A stretch of DNA of 35,878 nucleotides from Lachnospiraceae bacterium UBA7076 (GCA_002493625.1 DKZK01000017.1:1-35878); one strand, 5' to 3'; positions 1 to 8,004 are shown, numbered from the stretch's first letter. A program made the numbers and translations. Notes: generated by a model not told the origin, from the letters alone.

Positions 1-66
1 AAGACGAGCGAAAGCGTATTTTTTTATATTATACCGTAAATAATCAGAGCGACAGCCCCTTTTTTT

Positions 67-840
67 CTACTGATTTAAGCCGTTTATCGTTTCGGTAACC
101 TCACCCAATGCCTTCTTAATGTTATTGCTTGCCTCATTCATAATCTTTGACAGGTTCTGAACCTCCTCCGCAACAACGCTGAAGCCCCGTCCTGCTTCTC
201 CTGCACGCGCAGCCTCAATGCTGGCATTTAACGCAAGCATTTTTTGTCTGCTGCTTAAATTATCTATCTGCTTTGTATTTTCATTCGCTGTCACAATCTG
301 ATTTGCTGCTTTGCCAATTCCGTCCCGAAGTCTTGAAAGAATTTCCTGATTCTGATATGTGGCATAGCTGGCGCGGACAAACATATTTATAACATCTCCA
401 AGCAGCTGGGCAGAACATTCAATCTGCTCTCTGGTCTTTACATTAACATGCTTCAGAGCCTCTATATATTTATCCTCATCTATACTAAGCTCCCTTGCCG
501 TCTGCCTGAATTTATCTTCATCCGGATTTTCAGGAAGCACCTGTCCCCCGATTACACTGCCTAAAACCGTACCGTCATCAAGAGTGATTGGTATTCCAAA
601 GTCCACAAGTCCCGCATGACAGGAGTATACTCCTTTGCCTTCCCTGTCATTTTTCTCACATCTCCTGCAGCCCTCTGCGCTTCCCCTTGTATACTTAATA
701 CAAAAATCAGTAAAATTATAGCACTCGCTTATGTATTTACCGTCATCCCCCACTGCAACCGTGGCAAGCCCCGTACTGCCCGCCCAGTTTCTCATTATTT
801 CCTCAAACTTATTCATATCACAGAAATCCTGTATTTTCAT
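67..840 (-). CDS. PocR-domain cytoplasmic chemoreceptor (short methyl-accepting protein)
   Basis: A soluble sensor that probably feeds a CheA/CheW array. Residues about 5-155 look like a PocR ligand-binding domain. It is rich in cysteines (C40, C47, C58, C61, C74), including a CxxC and a YxCHAG motif. Residues about 170-255 are a single coiled-coil signalling region carrying the conserved receptor hairpin tip (LNASIEAARAGEAGRGF). There is no membrane segment or HAMP domain, and at 257 aa the protein is very short for a chemoreceptor. An upstream in-frame ATG at 858 exists, but the GGAGGGAGAGG ribosome binding site lies between the two ATGs, so the start at 840 is preferred. It has its own promoter. 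The ligand is unknown; the cysteines could bind metal or a cofactor (inference). Confidence 0.88.
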   Translation of the reverse strand: MKIQDFCDMNKFEEIMRNWAGSTGLATVAVGDDGKYISECYNFTDFCIKYTRGSAEGCRRCEKNDREGKGVYSCHAGLVDFGIPITLDDGTVLGSVIGGQVLPENPDEDKFRQTARELSIDEDKYIEALKHVNVKTREQIECSAQLLGDVINMFVRASYATYQNQEILSRLRDGIGKAANQIVTANENTKQIDNLSSRQKMLALNASIEAARAGEAGRGFSVVAEEVQNLSKIMNEASNNIKKALGEVTETINGLNQ

Positions 841-957
841 AGCTACCTCTCCCTCCATCGAACATCAGCCATCCCATATCTGCCTTGGCACATATTCCGA
901 TTCACTTTGTAAATCGGGAACTCATGGACTGATGCTATATGCTACACCTATTTTTTA

Positions 958-986
958 ATTATATACAAAAACGGCATAATTTGCAA
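958..986 (-). promoter_or_regulatory. Sigma-A promoter of the PocR chemoreceptor gene
   Basis: On the minus strand there is a -35 TTGCAA (981-986), a 17-nt spacer and a perfect -10 TATAAT (958-963), which places the transcript start near 951. The chemoreceptor is therefore transcribed separately from the small-gene pair upstream. Confidence 0.7.
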
Positions 987-992
987 AACATT

Positions 993-1262
993 TTATTTTT
1001 CGTCCTTAACCCTGAGAAAGCTGCGTTTTCCGTACTCATTTACCTTCTCAACATATTTATATACACCTTCGGGGTTAGTTTTTTCCACCTCGTAATCCCT
1101 TATGGCGCGTTCTACCTTTTCAATGGAGACAGGATATGATAAATTTTTTTGTATCTCCTCTGCTGACATTCCACTGTCATGCATATGTCTTATGGCATCC
1201 ACATAGGCAGCCCCCGCCGTCATTCTTGCAAGCGCCTTTTGAAAATATATATTCTCTGACAT
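993..1262 (-). CDS. Small conserved protein of unknown function (89 aa)
   Basis: I do not assign a function. The protein has a predicted helical N-terminal half (a MTAGAAYVDAIRHMHDSGMSAEEI stretch in pieces) that resembles small acidic Lachnospiraceae proteins, and a charged C-terminal tail. The ATG at 1262 overlaps the TGA of the upstream gene by one base (TGATG), so the pair is probably translationally coupled. An extra TTG codon directly before the ATG is a less likely start. It has no membrane segment, signal peptide or recognisable HTH. It is the last gene of a two-gene unit and is followed by the chemoreceptor promoter. Confidence 0.7.
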   Translation of the reverse strand: MSENIYFQKALARMTAGAAYVDAIRHMHDSGMSAEEIQKNLSYPVSIEKVERAIRDYEVEKTNPEGVYKYVEKVNEYGKRSFLRVKDEK

Positions 1263-1477
1263 CAATACTCCTTATCTATATCACTTATTCCATAAGCTTC
1301 CATAAAGCTTTTCAAATCCCTGTCGTTTCTTATAAGCATTATATCCTTAAATTTACCGGTCCTTATATCCTTAAATCCTGCAACCCTCTCACCCGTACAT
1401 ATGCTGCTTCTTATTACGGGCCGCAGATTTTCCCTGTCATATTCAATTACGGCAGTTTTCTTTTTAAATATACTCAT
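1262..1477 (-). CDS. Small conserved protein of unknown function (71 aa)
   Basis: The sequence is a basic N-terminus (MSIFKKK), a central segment with one cysteine in an ICTGERVAGFKD motif, and an acidic C-terminus. I recognise similar short proteins in Lachnospiraceae but know no tested function. It is translationally coupled to the 89-aa protein downstream through a TGATG overlap. A plausible promoter sits upstream at 1550-1578. Its compact size and the conserved motif make it a real gene rather than a chance reading frame. Confidence 0.7.
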   Translation of the reverse strand: MSIFKKKTAVIEYDRENLRPVIRSSICTGERVAGFKDIRTGKFKDIMLIRNDRDLKSFMEAYGISDIDKEY

Positions 1478-1549
1478 ATATGTTCCTCAAAAAATAAAGT
1501 TTTTATGACAAGCTTCGCCGCTTCCTTTTGTGTGAAAGGACTTTAATAC

Positions 1550-1578
1550 ATTATATACCTATCTCTCATAAAAGTCAC
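1550..1578 (-). promoter_or_regulatory. Probable promoter of the two small genes
   Basis: Minus strand: -35 GTGACT (1573-1578, 4 of 6 consensus), 17-nt spacer, -10 TATAAT (1550-1555). The -35 lies inside the end of the acylphosphatase gene. The weak -35 keeps confidence modest. Confidence 0.4.
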
Positions 1579-1885
1579 GCTCCGAAACAGGCGGAATTGT
1601 CTTTACATCCATTGCATTTATCCTTATAAATCTCTGATTATCAAGGTGTATGATAAGCTCATCTATAAGGCTTTCTGTCCCCTGCACCTCCATCTCAACC
1701 GTTCCGTCATACAGATTTCTGACCCAGCCCGTAAGTCCTAAGCTTCTCGCCTTGTGATATGCGTGGTAGCGGAAGCCTACGCCCTGTACGCTTCCGTAAA
1801 ATATAATGTGCCGTCTGATACTATTTTCCACCGTCTTTTTGTTTTCTGAATTTTTGCTTTTTAAATTTTCGTTTTCTTTGTTCAT
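1559..1885 (-). CDS. acyP: Acylphosphatase
   Basis: Hydrolyses the carboxyl-phosphate bond of acyl phosphates such as acetyl phosphate or 1,3-bisphosphoglycerate. The catalytic signature GSVQGVGFRYHA holds the phosphate-binding arginine, and the second signature GWVRNLYDGTVEMEV holds the catalytic asparagine. The family core is about 90 aa. Here it follows a lysine/asparagine/glutamate-rich N-terminal extension of about 25 residues, and the C-terminal tail ends FYER. Two ATGs (1891 and 1885) are possible. AGGAAGG abuts the first but sits about 7 nt from the second, so 1885 is chosen. The gene is 60 bp downstream of the BceS-like kinase and may be read through from that operon. Confidence 0.92.
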   Translation of the reverse strand: MNKENENLKSKNSENKKTVENSIRRHIIFYGSVQGVGFRYHAYHKARSLGLTGWVRNLYDGTVEMEVQGTESLIDELIIHLDNQRFIRINAMDVKTIPPVSERDFYER

Positions 1886-1945
1886 AGACATTCCTTCCTG
1901 TAATTACGACAGAGAAGCTCTGATAAAGCATCAAAATTTTTTTGA

Positions 1946-2938
1946 TTACAGCGTAAAAACAAGCACAATTCCAAAACCGCTGTCAAACGGAATATATTTA
2001 TCCTGATAAACGTTCACGCATATTTTCTCTGCATATTTTTTCACAAGGTACAGTCCCATTCCTGTTGCTTTTTGCTTGCTTGGATGTCCTCCCGTAAAGC
2101 CCTTGTCAAATATAAACGGCGCATCCTCCGCCGGTACGCCCTCTCCATTGTCATAAATACCAAGCTGCACCTTATCATCCACCCTGTTAATCGAAATAAA
2201 TATTTCTCCCGCCTTCTCATCCGCATACTTTACGGCATTGCTTATAAGCTGCGACAACATAAAGAAGACAGTTTTCCGGTCAGATAGCACCTCAATATCT
2301 GTTACATCCAGACTTATCCTGATTTTTTTCTCATCAAAAAACGGCTGATACTCCCGAATCACTTCCATCACACATTCGTCAAGGGGAAATTTTATAAATT
2401 TACTATCCGTATGCTCTGTCTGTAATCTGGCATAAAAGAGAATTCTCTCCACATCTTCATTTAACTGATGCTGAATATAATTCATACGCATATACACATA
2501 AGGCGACATTTCATCCCTGTGATTATCCAGAACCAATGTTGATAAAGATAATGGTGTCTTTGCCTCATGTACCCATGCCTCAATATATTCACGATATGAT
2601 GTAAGCTCAATTGTTTTCTCGTTTATTGCAGATGACTGCTCCCTGAGCGTTTCGTAAGCAGCATCAATCACTTTACCCGCTCCGAGCCTTTGAATCAGCT
2701 CATTTCTTATTTCCTCCGTGGGCGTCTTTAAAAACTGCTGTATGATTTCTTCCGTTTTCTGCCGGCGGTGATAATCAATAAAAATACCCATTGCACAAAC
2801 CAGCAAGGTAAATAATAAAATAAACGGCAGCATATATGGCATCGCATCACTGCGCATAATCCAGACAACAAAAACGAACATCATGTCAGTCAGCAATAAC
2901 AGTCCTATCCAGTTTCCTGCCCGCTTCATAAATTTCAT
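1946..2938 (-). CDS. bceS: BceS-type intramembrane-sensing histidine kinase
   Basis: Sensor kinase of an antimicrobial-peptide response module. Two membrane helices (about residues 8-28 and 36-55) are joined by an extracytoplasmic turn of under ten residues, the hallmark of kinases that do not bind the drug themselves but read out the BceAB transporter. The phosphoacceptor H124 lies in a VHEAKTPLS motif. N-box (LISNAVKYA), G1 (DNGEG) and G2 (GMGLYLVKK) motifs are present. The ATG overlaps the regulator's stop codon (ATGA), so the pair is translationally coupled. Length (330 aa) is normal. The partner is the response regulator at 2935-3621. Confidence 0.92.
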   Translation of the reverse strand: MKFMKRAGNWIGLLLLTDMMFVFVVWIMRSDAMPYMLPFILLFTLLVCAMGIFIDYHRRQKTEEIIQQFLKTPTEEIRNELIQRLGAGKVIDAAYETLREQSSAINEKTIELTSYREYIEAWVHEAKTPLSLSTLVLDNHRDEMSPYVYMRMNYIQHQLNEDVERILFYARLQTEHTDSKFIKFPLDECVMEVIREYQPFFDEKKIRISLDVTDIEVLSDRKTVFFMLSQLISNAVKYADEKAGEIFISINRVDDKVQLGIYDNGEGVPAEDAPFIFDKGFTGGHPSKQKATGMGLYLVKKYAEKICVNVYQDKYIPFDSGFGIVLVFTL

Positions 2939-3621
2939 ACTATATCCTCAACCTCTTGTCCCTTTAAAACATACCCCTGCCCTCTTACGTTTTGTATGAT
3001 ATCACATAAATTGATTTGCGATAAGCTCTTTCGCAATCTGCTCATATTTACCTGAAGTATATTTTCGTCAACAAACTCCTCCGTACCCCACACTGCTGAA
3101 AACAATTCGCTCTTACTAACTATGGCAGGATGCCGCTCCATAAGGGTTCGCATAATTTTCCCCTCTGTTTCCGCCAGAACCACATGCTTATCCCGAAATA
3201 CAAGCTTGTATGTGTCCGTATCAAGAAAGACTTTACCAAGCTGAAGCATACTTTTTATTTTATCATAGGTTTTCAGCAGCCGCTCAACCCTTGCCAGCAG
3301 ACGGTCGGGATGACATGGCTTTGTAAGAAAGTCATCCGCTCCCAGACCAAGCGCTGTAAGTTCATCGGAAAGAGTGTCCCTCGCCGTTAAAATCAATATT
3401 GGAAATGATACCTTTGCCTTAAGATTTTTGCATAAATCATACCCGGATTTTCCCGGAAGATTTACATCAAGCACTGCAAGATCCGGTTTCAGCCCACACA
3501 ATTCTTCCTCCACATGTTCAAATTCTGATATGCCAAACGCCGCATATCCTGCCTTATGAAATGTCTGTATCAATTCATCCCGCAAATAAACATCATCCTC
3601 AACAACTGCTATTTTAAACAC
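2935..3621 (-). CDS. bceR: BceR-type OmpR-family response regulator
   Basis: Two-domain regulator: a receiver domain (residues 1-115) with acidic pocket ED at 8-10, phosphoacceptor D52 (LAVLDVNLPGKSG) and a conserved lysine in FLTKP, then a winged-helix DNA-binding domain ending in the usual RGQGYVL motif. It should be phosphorylated by the adjacent kinase and activate the upstream transporter genes. A BceR-like inverted repeat is present ahead of the ATPase gene at 6513-6527. AGGAGG lies 7 nt before the ATG. It sits 39 bp after the permease stop in the order ATPase-permease-regulator-kinase. Confidence 0.93.
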   Translation of the reverse strand: MFKIAVVEDDVYLRDELIQTFHKAGYAAFGISEFEHVEEELCGLKPDLAVLDVNLPGKSGYDLCKNLKAKVSFPILILTARDTLSDELTALGLGADDFLTKPCHPDRLLARVERLLKTYDKIKSMLQLGKVFLDTDTYKLVFRDKHVVLAETEGKIMRTLMERHPAIVSKSELFSAVWGTEEFVDENILQVNMSRLRKSLSQINLCDIIQNVRGQGYVLKGQEVEDIV

Positions 3622-3660
3622 GAAATTTCCTCCTATCTTTCAGCACGCTGTTGCGCCCTA

Positions 3661-5676
3661 TCAGTGAAGCGAGCGGATTTCCCTGCCTGCCGTCCGTTTA
3701 ACAATACTGATATATATTATTTCTGTCAATACAAAGAATAACAGAACAACCACTGAAATTACTATAACCGTATTTATATTTGTCCCAATCGGCAGCTTTG
3801 TAAAGCTGGTAAACATGGAATAGATTGCTACAACGCTGCTTATTAATGCAACTGTTAAAACCAGCATGAAAAAAATCTGTATCTGTTTTTTTACGGAACG
3901 GCACATTTTCTCTGTACCTGCGCCAAGTATGGCAAGCGTTTTATACCGATGCTTTGTCTGCCTCTGCTGTATCAGGTACTTAAGACCTATTACCGTATTT
4001 GCTATGATGAAAAACAAAATGCCAAGATATATAGTCAGATAACTTGCGGACACAGTGTAAAACAAATTTCTTCCGATTCCGGAAAGGAAACTGTCATATT
4101 CAATTCCCGTATCTGCAAGCTTGGCATCCATTTGCGAAACTGCCTGCATCAGTCCCATCTCATCAACAATTTCATCCTTCAGGCTCACATTCCGGCAATA
4201 TGCTTCCGGCTCTCTTGCCAGCCTGCCAAAAAGCTCATCCGGCACAACCAATGCCAGATAAAGCGTAATTGCCCTGTCTGCAACAATATTATCATAATAA
4301 AGAGTTTTTGAAATACTATACTCAATCCCGTCTATGCCGATAGCCGCATCATTTTCAAGCGACTTTTCAATCAGTATTCCAAAATCTCCATCCGTCGCCA
4401 TAGAAGAATATAATGCCAGCTCATTCTCACGTAAGTTTATTTCCTCCTTGTTTATGGATTTCAGCAATTCATTGTATGAGCTTTCTGCTATGATATAGTC
4501 GATATGAAGATTTTCCAAAATATTTTCTGTTCCGTCTACTTTTCTGAGTGCCTCCTCGAATTTTGAATAATCAAATTGATTCGGCTCATCATCCCAATAT
4601 TCATCATTTTTCATGGAAAGATACATCGGATAGGATGTTTTGACCATTTCCTGTACATCTTCCCGCTCCAGAATATCATTTATCTGCTGTTCATCCCCAA
4701 ACAGGGAAAAATCTGTGGAACGGCTGCTTACGCTTCTGCCAAGCCCCATGGAAATACCATAGGACACACATGCCATCGCCATAAGCAGCAACAAGGAGGC
4801 GATTGCCAGTGATTTGTGCTGTGACAGTACATTTTCCTGTACCTGTCTTGCCGTAAATGTCTGAAGCCCCACCGCATCCGGGCTTTTTCTTTTAATTCCT
4901 CTGCCTAAAAATCCTCCAAGTCCCTTGTAAAACGAAAAAGTACCGGTAATTCCACAAAGAATCAGCACGAGAAAAACTCTGGCATCAAGAGTGTGCAGCC
5001 GGAAAGCTCCAAGATAATATGCAAAAAGCAATAAAGCAATACCAATTATAAAAGCTAACGAGCTTTTTGCAACCGACATTGATATCCGGCTTTCCTGTGC
5101 ACCTGCATGTAAAAAATCTGCCGGCTGTGTTTTGGCAAGCCTTATACATATAATGAACATAGCAAGCATCTGTACAATTACAAAACCTCCCACAGTCCAG
5201 AAAATAGCCGGAAGCGAAAATGAAAAATGGTGTCCGATAATACCAAGTCCAACTATCCTTGCCGTAGCAAGACTGATTCCTTCCGTAAGAAAAACAGCTG
5301 CCGGAATGCCAATCAGCAACGAAATGAGACTGCTCCACAGTGTTTCAAAAAACAGCATCAGAAACATTCTGCTCCGTTTCATGCCAAGCATAAGGTACAT
5401 TCCAAACTCACGTCTCCGGCTGTCCGTCTGATATTTACATGCAAAATATACAAGAAAAAAGACAAAAAACAGTGATACGAGATAAACCGCCGGAAGTAAT
5501 TTAAGCAGCTTCGCTACCGCCTCACTTTCCACAGTTTTTAAATATATCATTACATCCTGCTGCCCCAGGGAAAGCAGTGTATAAAATGCCACAATGGCAA
5601 TTACAAGCGAGCCGAAAAATAATCCGTTTCCTTTTCTGTTTTTTGCGGCATTCCGCAATACCTGTTTAAAGAACAT
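3661..5676 (-). CDS. bceB: BceB-type ABC transporter permease with large extracytoplasmic domain
   Basis: Membrane part of a peptide-antibiotic detoxification and sensing transporter. About ten hydrophobic segments are seen: one at the N-terminus, three near residues 50-190, a group around 200-310, and three at the C-terminus. A large soluble extracellular domain lies between roughly residues 310 and 520, the arrangement of BceB-like FtsX permeases, whose extracellular domain determines drug specificity. The start codon is uncertain: GTG at 5682 or ATG at 5676. The run GGGAGGGGG suits the ATG (about 8 nt) and BceB proteins usually begin MxxxxLxxxN, so 5676 is used. Either start overlaps the 3' end of the ATPase gene. 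Length (about 670 aa) fits the family. Confidence 0.92.
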   Translation of the reverse strand: MFFKQVLRNAAKNRKGNGLFFGSLVIAIVAFYTLLSLGQQDVMIYLKTVESEAVAKLLKLLPAVYLVSLFFVFFLVYFACKYQTDSRRREFGMYLMLGMKRSRMFLMLFFETLWSSLISLLIGIPAAVFLTEGISLATARIVGLGIIGHHFSFSLPAIFWTVGGFVIVQMLAMFIICIRLAKTQPADFLHAGAQESRISMSVAKSSLAFIIGIALLLFAYYLGAFRLHTLDARVFLVLILCGITGTFSFYKGLGGFLGRGIKRKSPDAVGLQTFTARQVQENVLSQHKSLAIASLLLLMAMACVSYGISMGLGRSVSSRSTDFSLFGDEQQINDILEREDVQEMVKTSYPMYLSMKNDEYWDDEPNQFDYSKFEEALRKVDGTENILENLHIDYIIAESSYNELLKSINKEEINLRENELALYSSMATDGDFGILIEKSLENDAAIGIDGIEYSISKTLYYDNIVADRAITLYLALVVPDELFGRLAREPEAYCRNVSLKDEIVDEMGLMQAVSQMDAKLADTGIEYDSFLSGIGRNLFYTVSASYLTIYLGILFFIIANTVIGLKYLIQQRQTKHRYKTLAILGAGTEKMCRSVKKQIQIFFMLVLTVALISSVVAIYSMFTSFTKLPIGTNINTVIVISVVVLLFFVLTEIIYISIVKRTAGREIRSLH

Positions 5677-6448
5677 TGGCACTACCCCCTCCCAATTGCG
5701 CCATAACAGCTACAATTCTGTCATAAAAGTCCGCAGTGGATTCCTTTTTTATATTTCTTCGGAGTTCATGGAAAATACATCCGTCCTGAATAAACATGAT
5801 ACGGGAACAGTAGCTTGCCGCATTAGCGTCGTGGGTTACCATCATAATCGTTTTATTCTGGATTTTATTTATTGCAGAAAGCTTATCCATAAGAATTTTT
5901 GAATTTTTGCTGTCAAGGGCGCCTGTGGGTTCGTCTGCCAGCACAATATCCGGCGAAGAGATTAAAGCTCTCGCCGCCGCAACGCGCTGCTTTTGTCCGC
6001 CTGACATCTGCCCCGGAAATTTATCCAGCACCCCTGTAATATCCAGCATGGCAGCCAGCTCCTGTATGTCTTTTTCCGCTTCCCTTGCCGTTATGCCATG
6101 TAAAGAAAGGGGCAGCGTAATATTTTCCCTTGCAGTCAGATTATCCAAAAGCTCAAACTCCTGAAACAGATATCCAATCTCTTTTCCCCTGTAATCAGCA
6201 AGCTTTGACCCCTTAAAGCCTGAAATATCCTGCCCTTTCAGTATAATTTTTCCCGATGTTGGACGAAGCATGGTTGCGATGCAATTCAGCAATGTGGTTT
6301 TTCCCGAACCGCTGGCGCCCATAATTCCCAAAAACTCACCTTCCAGCACGTCAAAGGTAATTCCCTTTAATGCCTCCGTTTTATTGTCGCCCCTGCCATA
6401 TGTCTTGGTCAGCTCCTCGACCTGTAATATTCTATCAAAAGTATCCAT
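5666..6448 (-). CDS. bceA: BceA-type ABC transporter ATPase
   Basis: Nucleotide-binding subunit of the Bce transporter. Walker A GASGSGKTT (44-52), signature MSGGQ (148-152), Walker B IVLADE (168-173) followed by the PTGALDS D-loop, and switch H206 in VTHD. All catalytic residues are present. This is the MacB/LolD-like ATPase class that pairs with FtsX-type permeases, and its stop overlaps the permease start. The first gene of a four-gene operon, it has a strong AAGGAAGGAGA ribosome binding site. A promoter with a BceR-like box lies directly upstream, so the operon is probably induced by peptide antibiotics through its own two-component system. Confidence 0.95.
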   Translation of the reverse strand: MDTFDRILQVEELTKTYGRGDNKTEALKGITFDVLEGEFLGIMGASGSGKTTLLNCIATMLRPTSGKIILKGQDISGFKGSKLADYRGKEIGYLFQEFELLDNLTARENITLPLSLHGITAREAEKDIQELAAMLDITGVLDKFPGQMSGGQKQRVAAARALISSPDIVLADEPTGALDSKNSKILMDKLSAINKIQNKTIMMVTHDANAASYCSRIMFIQDGCIFHELRRNIKKESTADFYDRIVAVMAQLGGGSANVL

Positions 6449-6477
6449 AGAAATTCTCCTTCCTTATTTGTTTTCTG

Positions 6478-6527
6478 ATTTTAGTATACCAATCGGGAAT
6501 TTCAAATACCACTTACAGCTTTTGTAA
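6478..6527 (-). promoter_or_regulatory. bceAB operon promoter with BceR-like inverted repeat
   Basis: Minus strand: inverted repeat TTACA-N5-TGTAA (6513-6527), then 7 bp, then -35 TTGAAA (6500-6505), 16-nt spacer and -10 TAAAAT (6478-6483). BceR-like regulators are known to bind TnACA-N4-TGTAA just upstream of the -35. Here the spacing within the repeat is five, and the position is right for activation. Confidence 0.65.
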
Positions 6528-6534
6528 GGTAACC

Positions 6535-6589
6535 ATAAAAAACTGACCTCCAATCATTAGCTTTTGGGTCTAACTTTTGGGGATCAGTT
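6535..6589 (-). terminator. Intrinsic terminator built from an IS3-family-like inverted repeat
   Basis: Minus-strand arms AACTGATCCCCAA (6577-6589) and TTGGAGGTCAGTT (6541-6553) form a 13-bp stem with one G-U pair and one mismatch, followed by six T. It lies 25 bp after the DUF4885-like stop and should end that transcript before the bce promoter. The outer sequence (TGAACTGATCCCCAAAAG then TTAGACCC) resembles terminal inverted repeats of IS150-group elements, so this may be a collapsed IS remnant. No transposase remains. Confidence 0.5.
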
Positions 6590-6613
6590 CATGGTAACGG
6601 GTTAATTTTTCTA

Positions 6614-7606
6614 TCAATATGTGAAATTGAAGCCTCCACTTATAATATTACCGTTAGATATATCCTTCAATTGTCCGTTTTCAAATCCAATGGACAGATA
6701 CATATCATCTATATTGTTTATATCTGTTGAAGCAATTTGGTTGATATACTGTTCAAAATTATCATATGCCGCTCCTTTAAATTCTGCCGGAACCTTGGAC
6801 GACTCCTTCACTTTTTGCTTAAATACATCTAAAATGCGATTTCCCTTTTCATCAACAAGACCATTTTTTGTCTGTACAAAGTCTTGAATATCCAAATCTG
6901 TATATTCTATCAGCAGGCTGGCTACCCTATATTTTGCCAGTACCATTTTATTTATATTGCCGCTTCCAATGCTATTTAAAATATGAAAAAATAACTCTTT
7001 TGAATTTCCATTATCATTCAGCAGCGCTTCCATTTGCAACATAACAGATTTATCACCATTTCCGTCAACCATAAGCTCATATGTATATGGATTAATGGTA
7101 AAGGAAAAGCTTTTATTTTCAAGGAAACCTACATTAATACCGGCATTTGCAAAAATATTGTTTATCTGTTTATTTACACATTGGCGATTGTAGCTTTTTT
7201 TCTCACTGTCCGTCTCCGCATAAACCGGTCCGTTCAGCCGCGGGTCGCTCATATTGCCACAATGTCCAAAAGCACTCATACTCAGCTCGTTGTCACACAT
7301 TGCCTTACGCTCACTATATGAAAATTGCATATAATACGGGCTCTGATATTTTTGACTTATAGCAGCGCTCAGTTCTTCATAGGTTGAATATCTTGCCCGA
7401 TTTGCCACACCCAAATCGTAATATATATTCTCTAATTTAACGTATGCTTTATATAAATCGGTATCTCTATTGTTATTATTCCCTTCAATCCGATTCTCAA
7501 CACTCTCATAGCGTTTTTCCCACCCTGTTTTCTGAGGTTTAGCCGGCGTATACCTTCCCTTAACATTATAATAATTATAATGATGGGATCTCACTTCAAC
7601 TTGCAT
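6614..7606 (-). CDS. DUF4885-like protein of unknown function
   Basis: A 330-aa soluble protein without signal peptide or membrane segment. It is rich in Asn, Tyr and Ser. The N-terminus (residues 1-50) looks disordered; the middle contains YSERKAMCDNELSMSAFGH and an FSFTINPYTYELMVDG segment that I associate with the DUF4885 family (moderate certainty). No enzyme motif is visible. GAAGGAGAG lies 7 nt before the ATG. Upstream is a sigma-28-like promoter, which would tie it to motility genes. The DUF6033-like protein at 12399 is similar in size and character (cytoplasmic, tyrosine-rich N-terminus). The protein could instead be exported by a non-Sec route such as the flagellar system (inference only). 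Confidence 0.72.
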   Translation of the reverse strand: MQVEVRSHHYNYYNVKGRYTPAKPQKTGWEKRYESVENRIEGNNNNRDTDLYKAYVKLENIYYDLGVANRARYSTYEELSAAISQKYQSPYYMQFSYSERKAMCDNELSMSAFGHCGNMSDPRLNGPVYAETDSEKKSYNRQCVNKQINNIFANAGINVGFLENKSFSFTINPYTYELMVDGNGDKSVMLQMEALLNDNGNSKELFFHILNSIGSGNINKMVLAKYRVASLLIEYTDLDIQDFVQTKNGLVDEKGNRILDVFKQKVKESSKVPAEFKGAAYDNFEQYINQIASTDINNIDDMYLSIGFENGQLKDISNGNIISGGFNFTY

Positions 7607-7660
7607 CGCTTTCTCTCCTTCTTAAACTGCCGTATCAGATTATTCGTAACTCTGCTAATA

Positions 7661-7688
7661 ATATCGGATTTATATATTATATTGTTTA
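7661..7688 (-). promoter_or_regulatory. Sigma-28 (SigD)-like promoter of the DUF4885-like gene
   Basis: Minus strand: TAAA (7685-7688), 16-nt spacer, TCCGATAT (7661-7668). The SigD consensus is TAAA-N14-16-GCCGATAT, so seven of eight -10 positions match. A possible sigma-A TATAAT lies inside the spacer but has no good -35. Predicted start is about 48 nt before the ATG. Confidence 0.45.
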
Positions 7689-7783
7689 GAAAAATTGATT
7701 TCCCACTTACGAGACTTGAAATACTATTTAATTTTTACTATAAACTTTACCAGCCTAATGACATAATATCACTAAAGCTATCA

Positions 7784-7857
7784 CAAGGGTAACCAAAAAT
7801 ACAAATAATTATTGTTATTGCGTATATTTTGTGATAAAATATTCTTCAAGGGTAACC
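7784..7857. repeat. 11-bp direct repeats flanking the toxin promoter
   Basis: CAAGGGTAACC occurs exactly at 7784-7794 and 7847-7857, 63 bp apart (about six helical turns). The second copy covers the predicted transcript start of the toxin-like gene. A related GTAAGGTAACC occurs at 6524-6534. They may be operator half-sites. Confidence 0.5.
7812..7840 (+). promoter_or_regulatory. Promoter of the small toxin-like gene
   Basis: -35 TTGTTA (7812-7817), 17-nt spacer ending in an extended -10 TGA, -10 TAAAAT (7835-7840). The transcript should start near 7847, giving a 5' leader of about 60 nt before the ATG at 7909. Confidence 0.6.
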
Positions 7858-7908
7858 GTGTTGCAGGGTGGGCTGATCTCTCATTTTTTATAGAATGGGG
7901 GTGATGCT

Positions 7909-8004
7909 ATGAAAAATCATAATAATTTTGATTTTAAGGATTTGATTTCTTTTGGTCTTTTCCTTTTGGCATTGCTTACATTCGTTTTTACGTATTGTAA
8001 GTAA
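7909..8004 (+). CDS. 31-aa holin-like toxin (type I toxin-antitoxin, TxpA/BsrE-like)
   Basis: A short ORF encoding a hydrophilic N-terminus (MKNHNNFDFKDLI), one membrane helix (SFGLFLLALLTFVFTY) and a CK end. The size, single helix and GxFxxALLTFV pattern match the putative holin-like toxin group (TxpA, BsrE, BsrG relatives), small membrane-damaging peptides controlled by antisense RNA. A strong ribosome binding site (GGGGGTGAT) precedes the ATG. It is one of only two plus-strand genes here, with its own promoter and a bidirectional terminator directly after the stop. An antisense promoter faces it from 8110-8138. The toxin call is by family resemblance and layout; activity is not shown. Confidence 0.75.
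   Translation: MKNHNNFDFKDLISFGLFLLALLTFVFTYCK

Noticed and set aside
1..66. Possible gene or RNA at the left edge
   Set aside because: Only AT-rich sequence and part of the GGGGCTGTCGC motif are visible; no coding or structured RNA signal can be supported.
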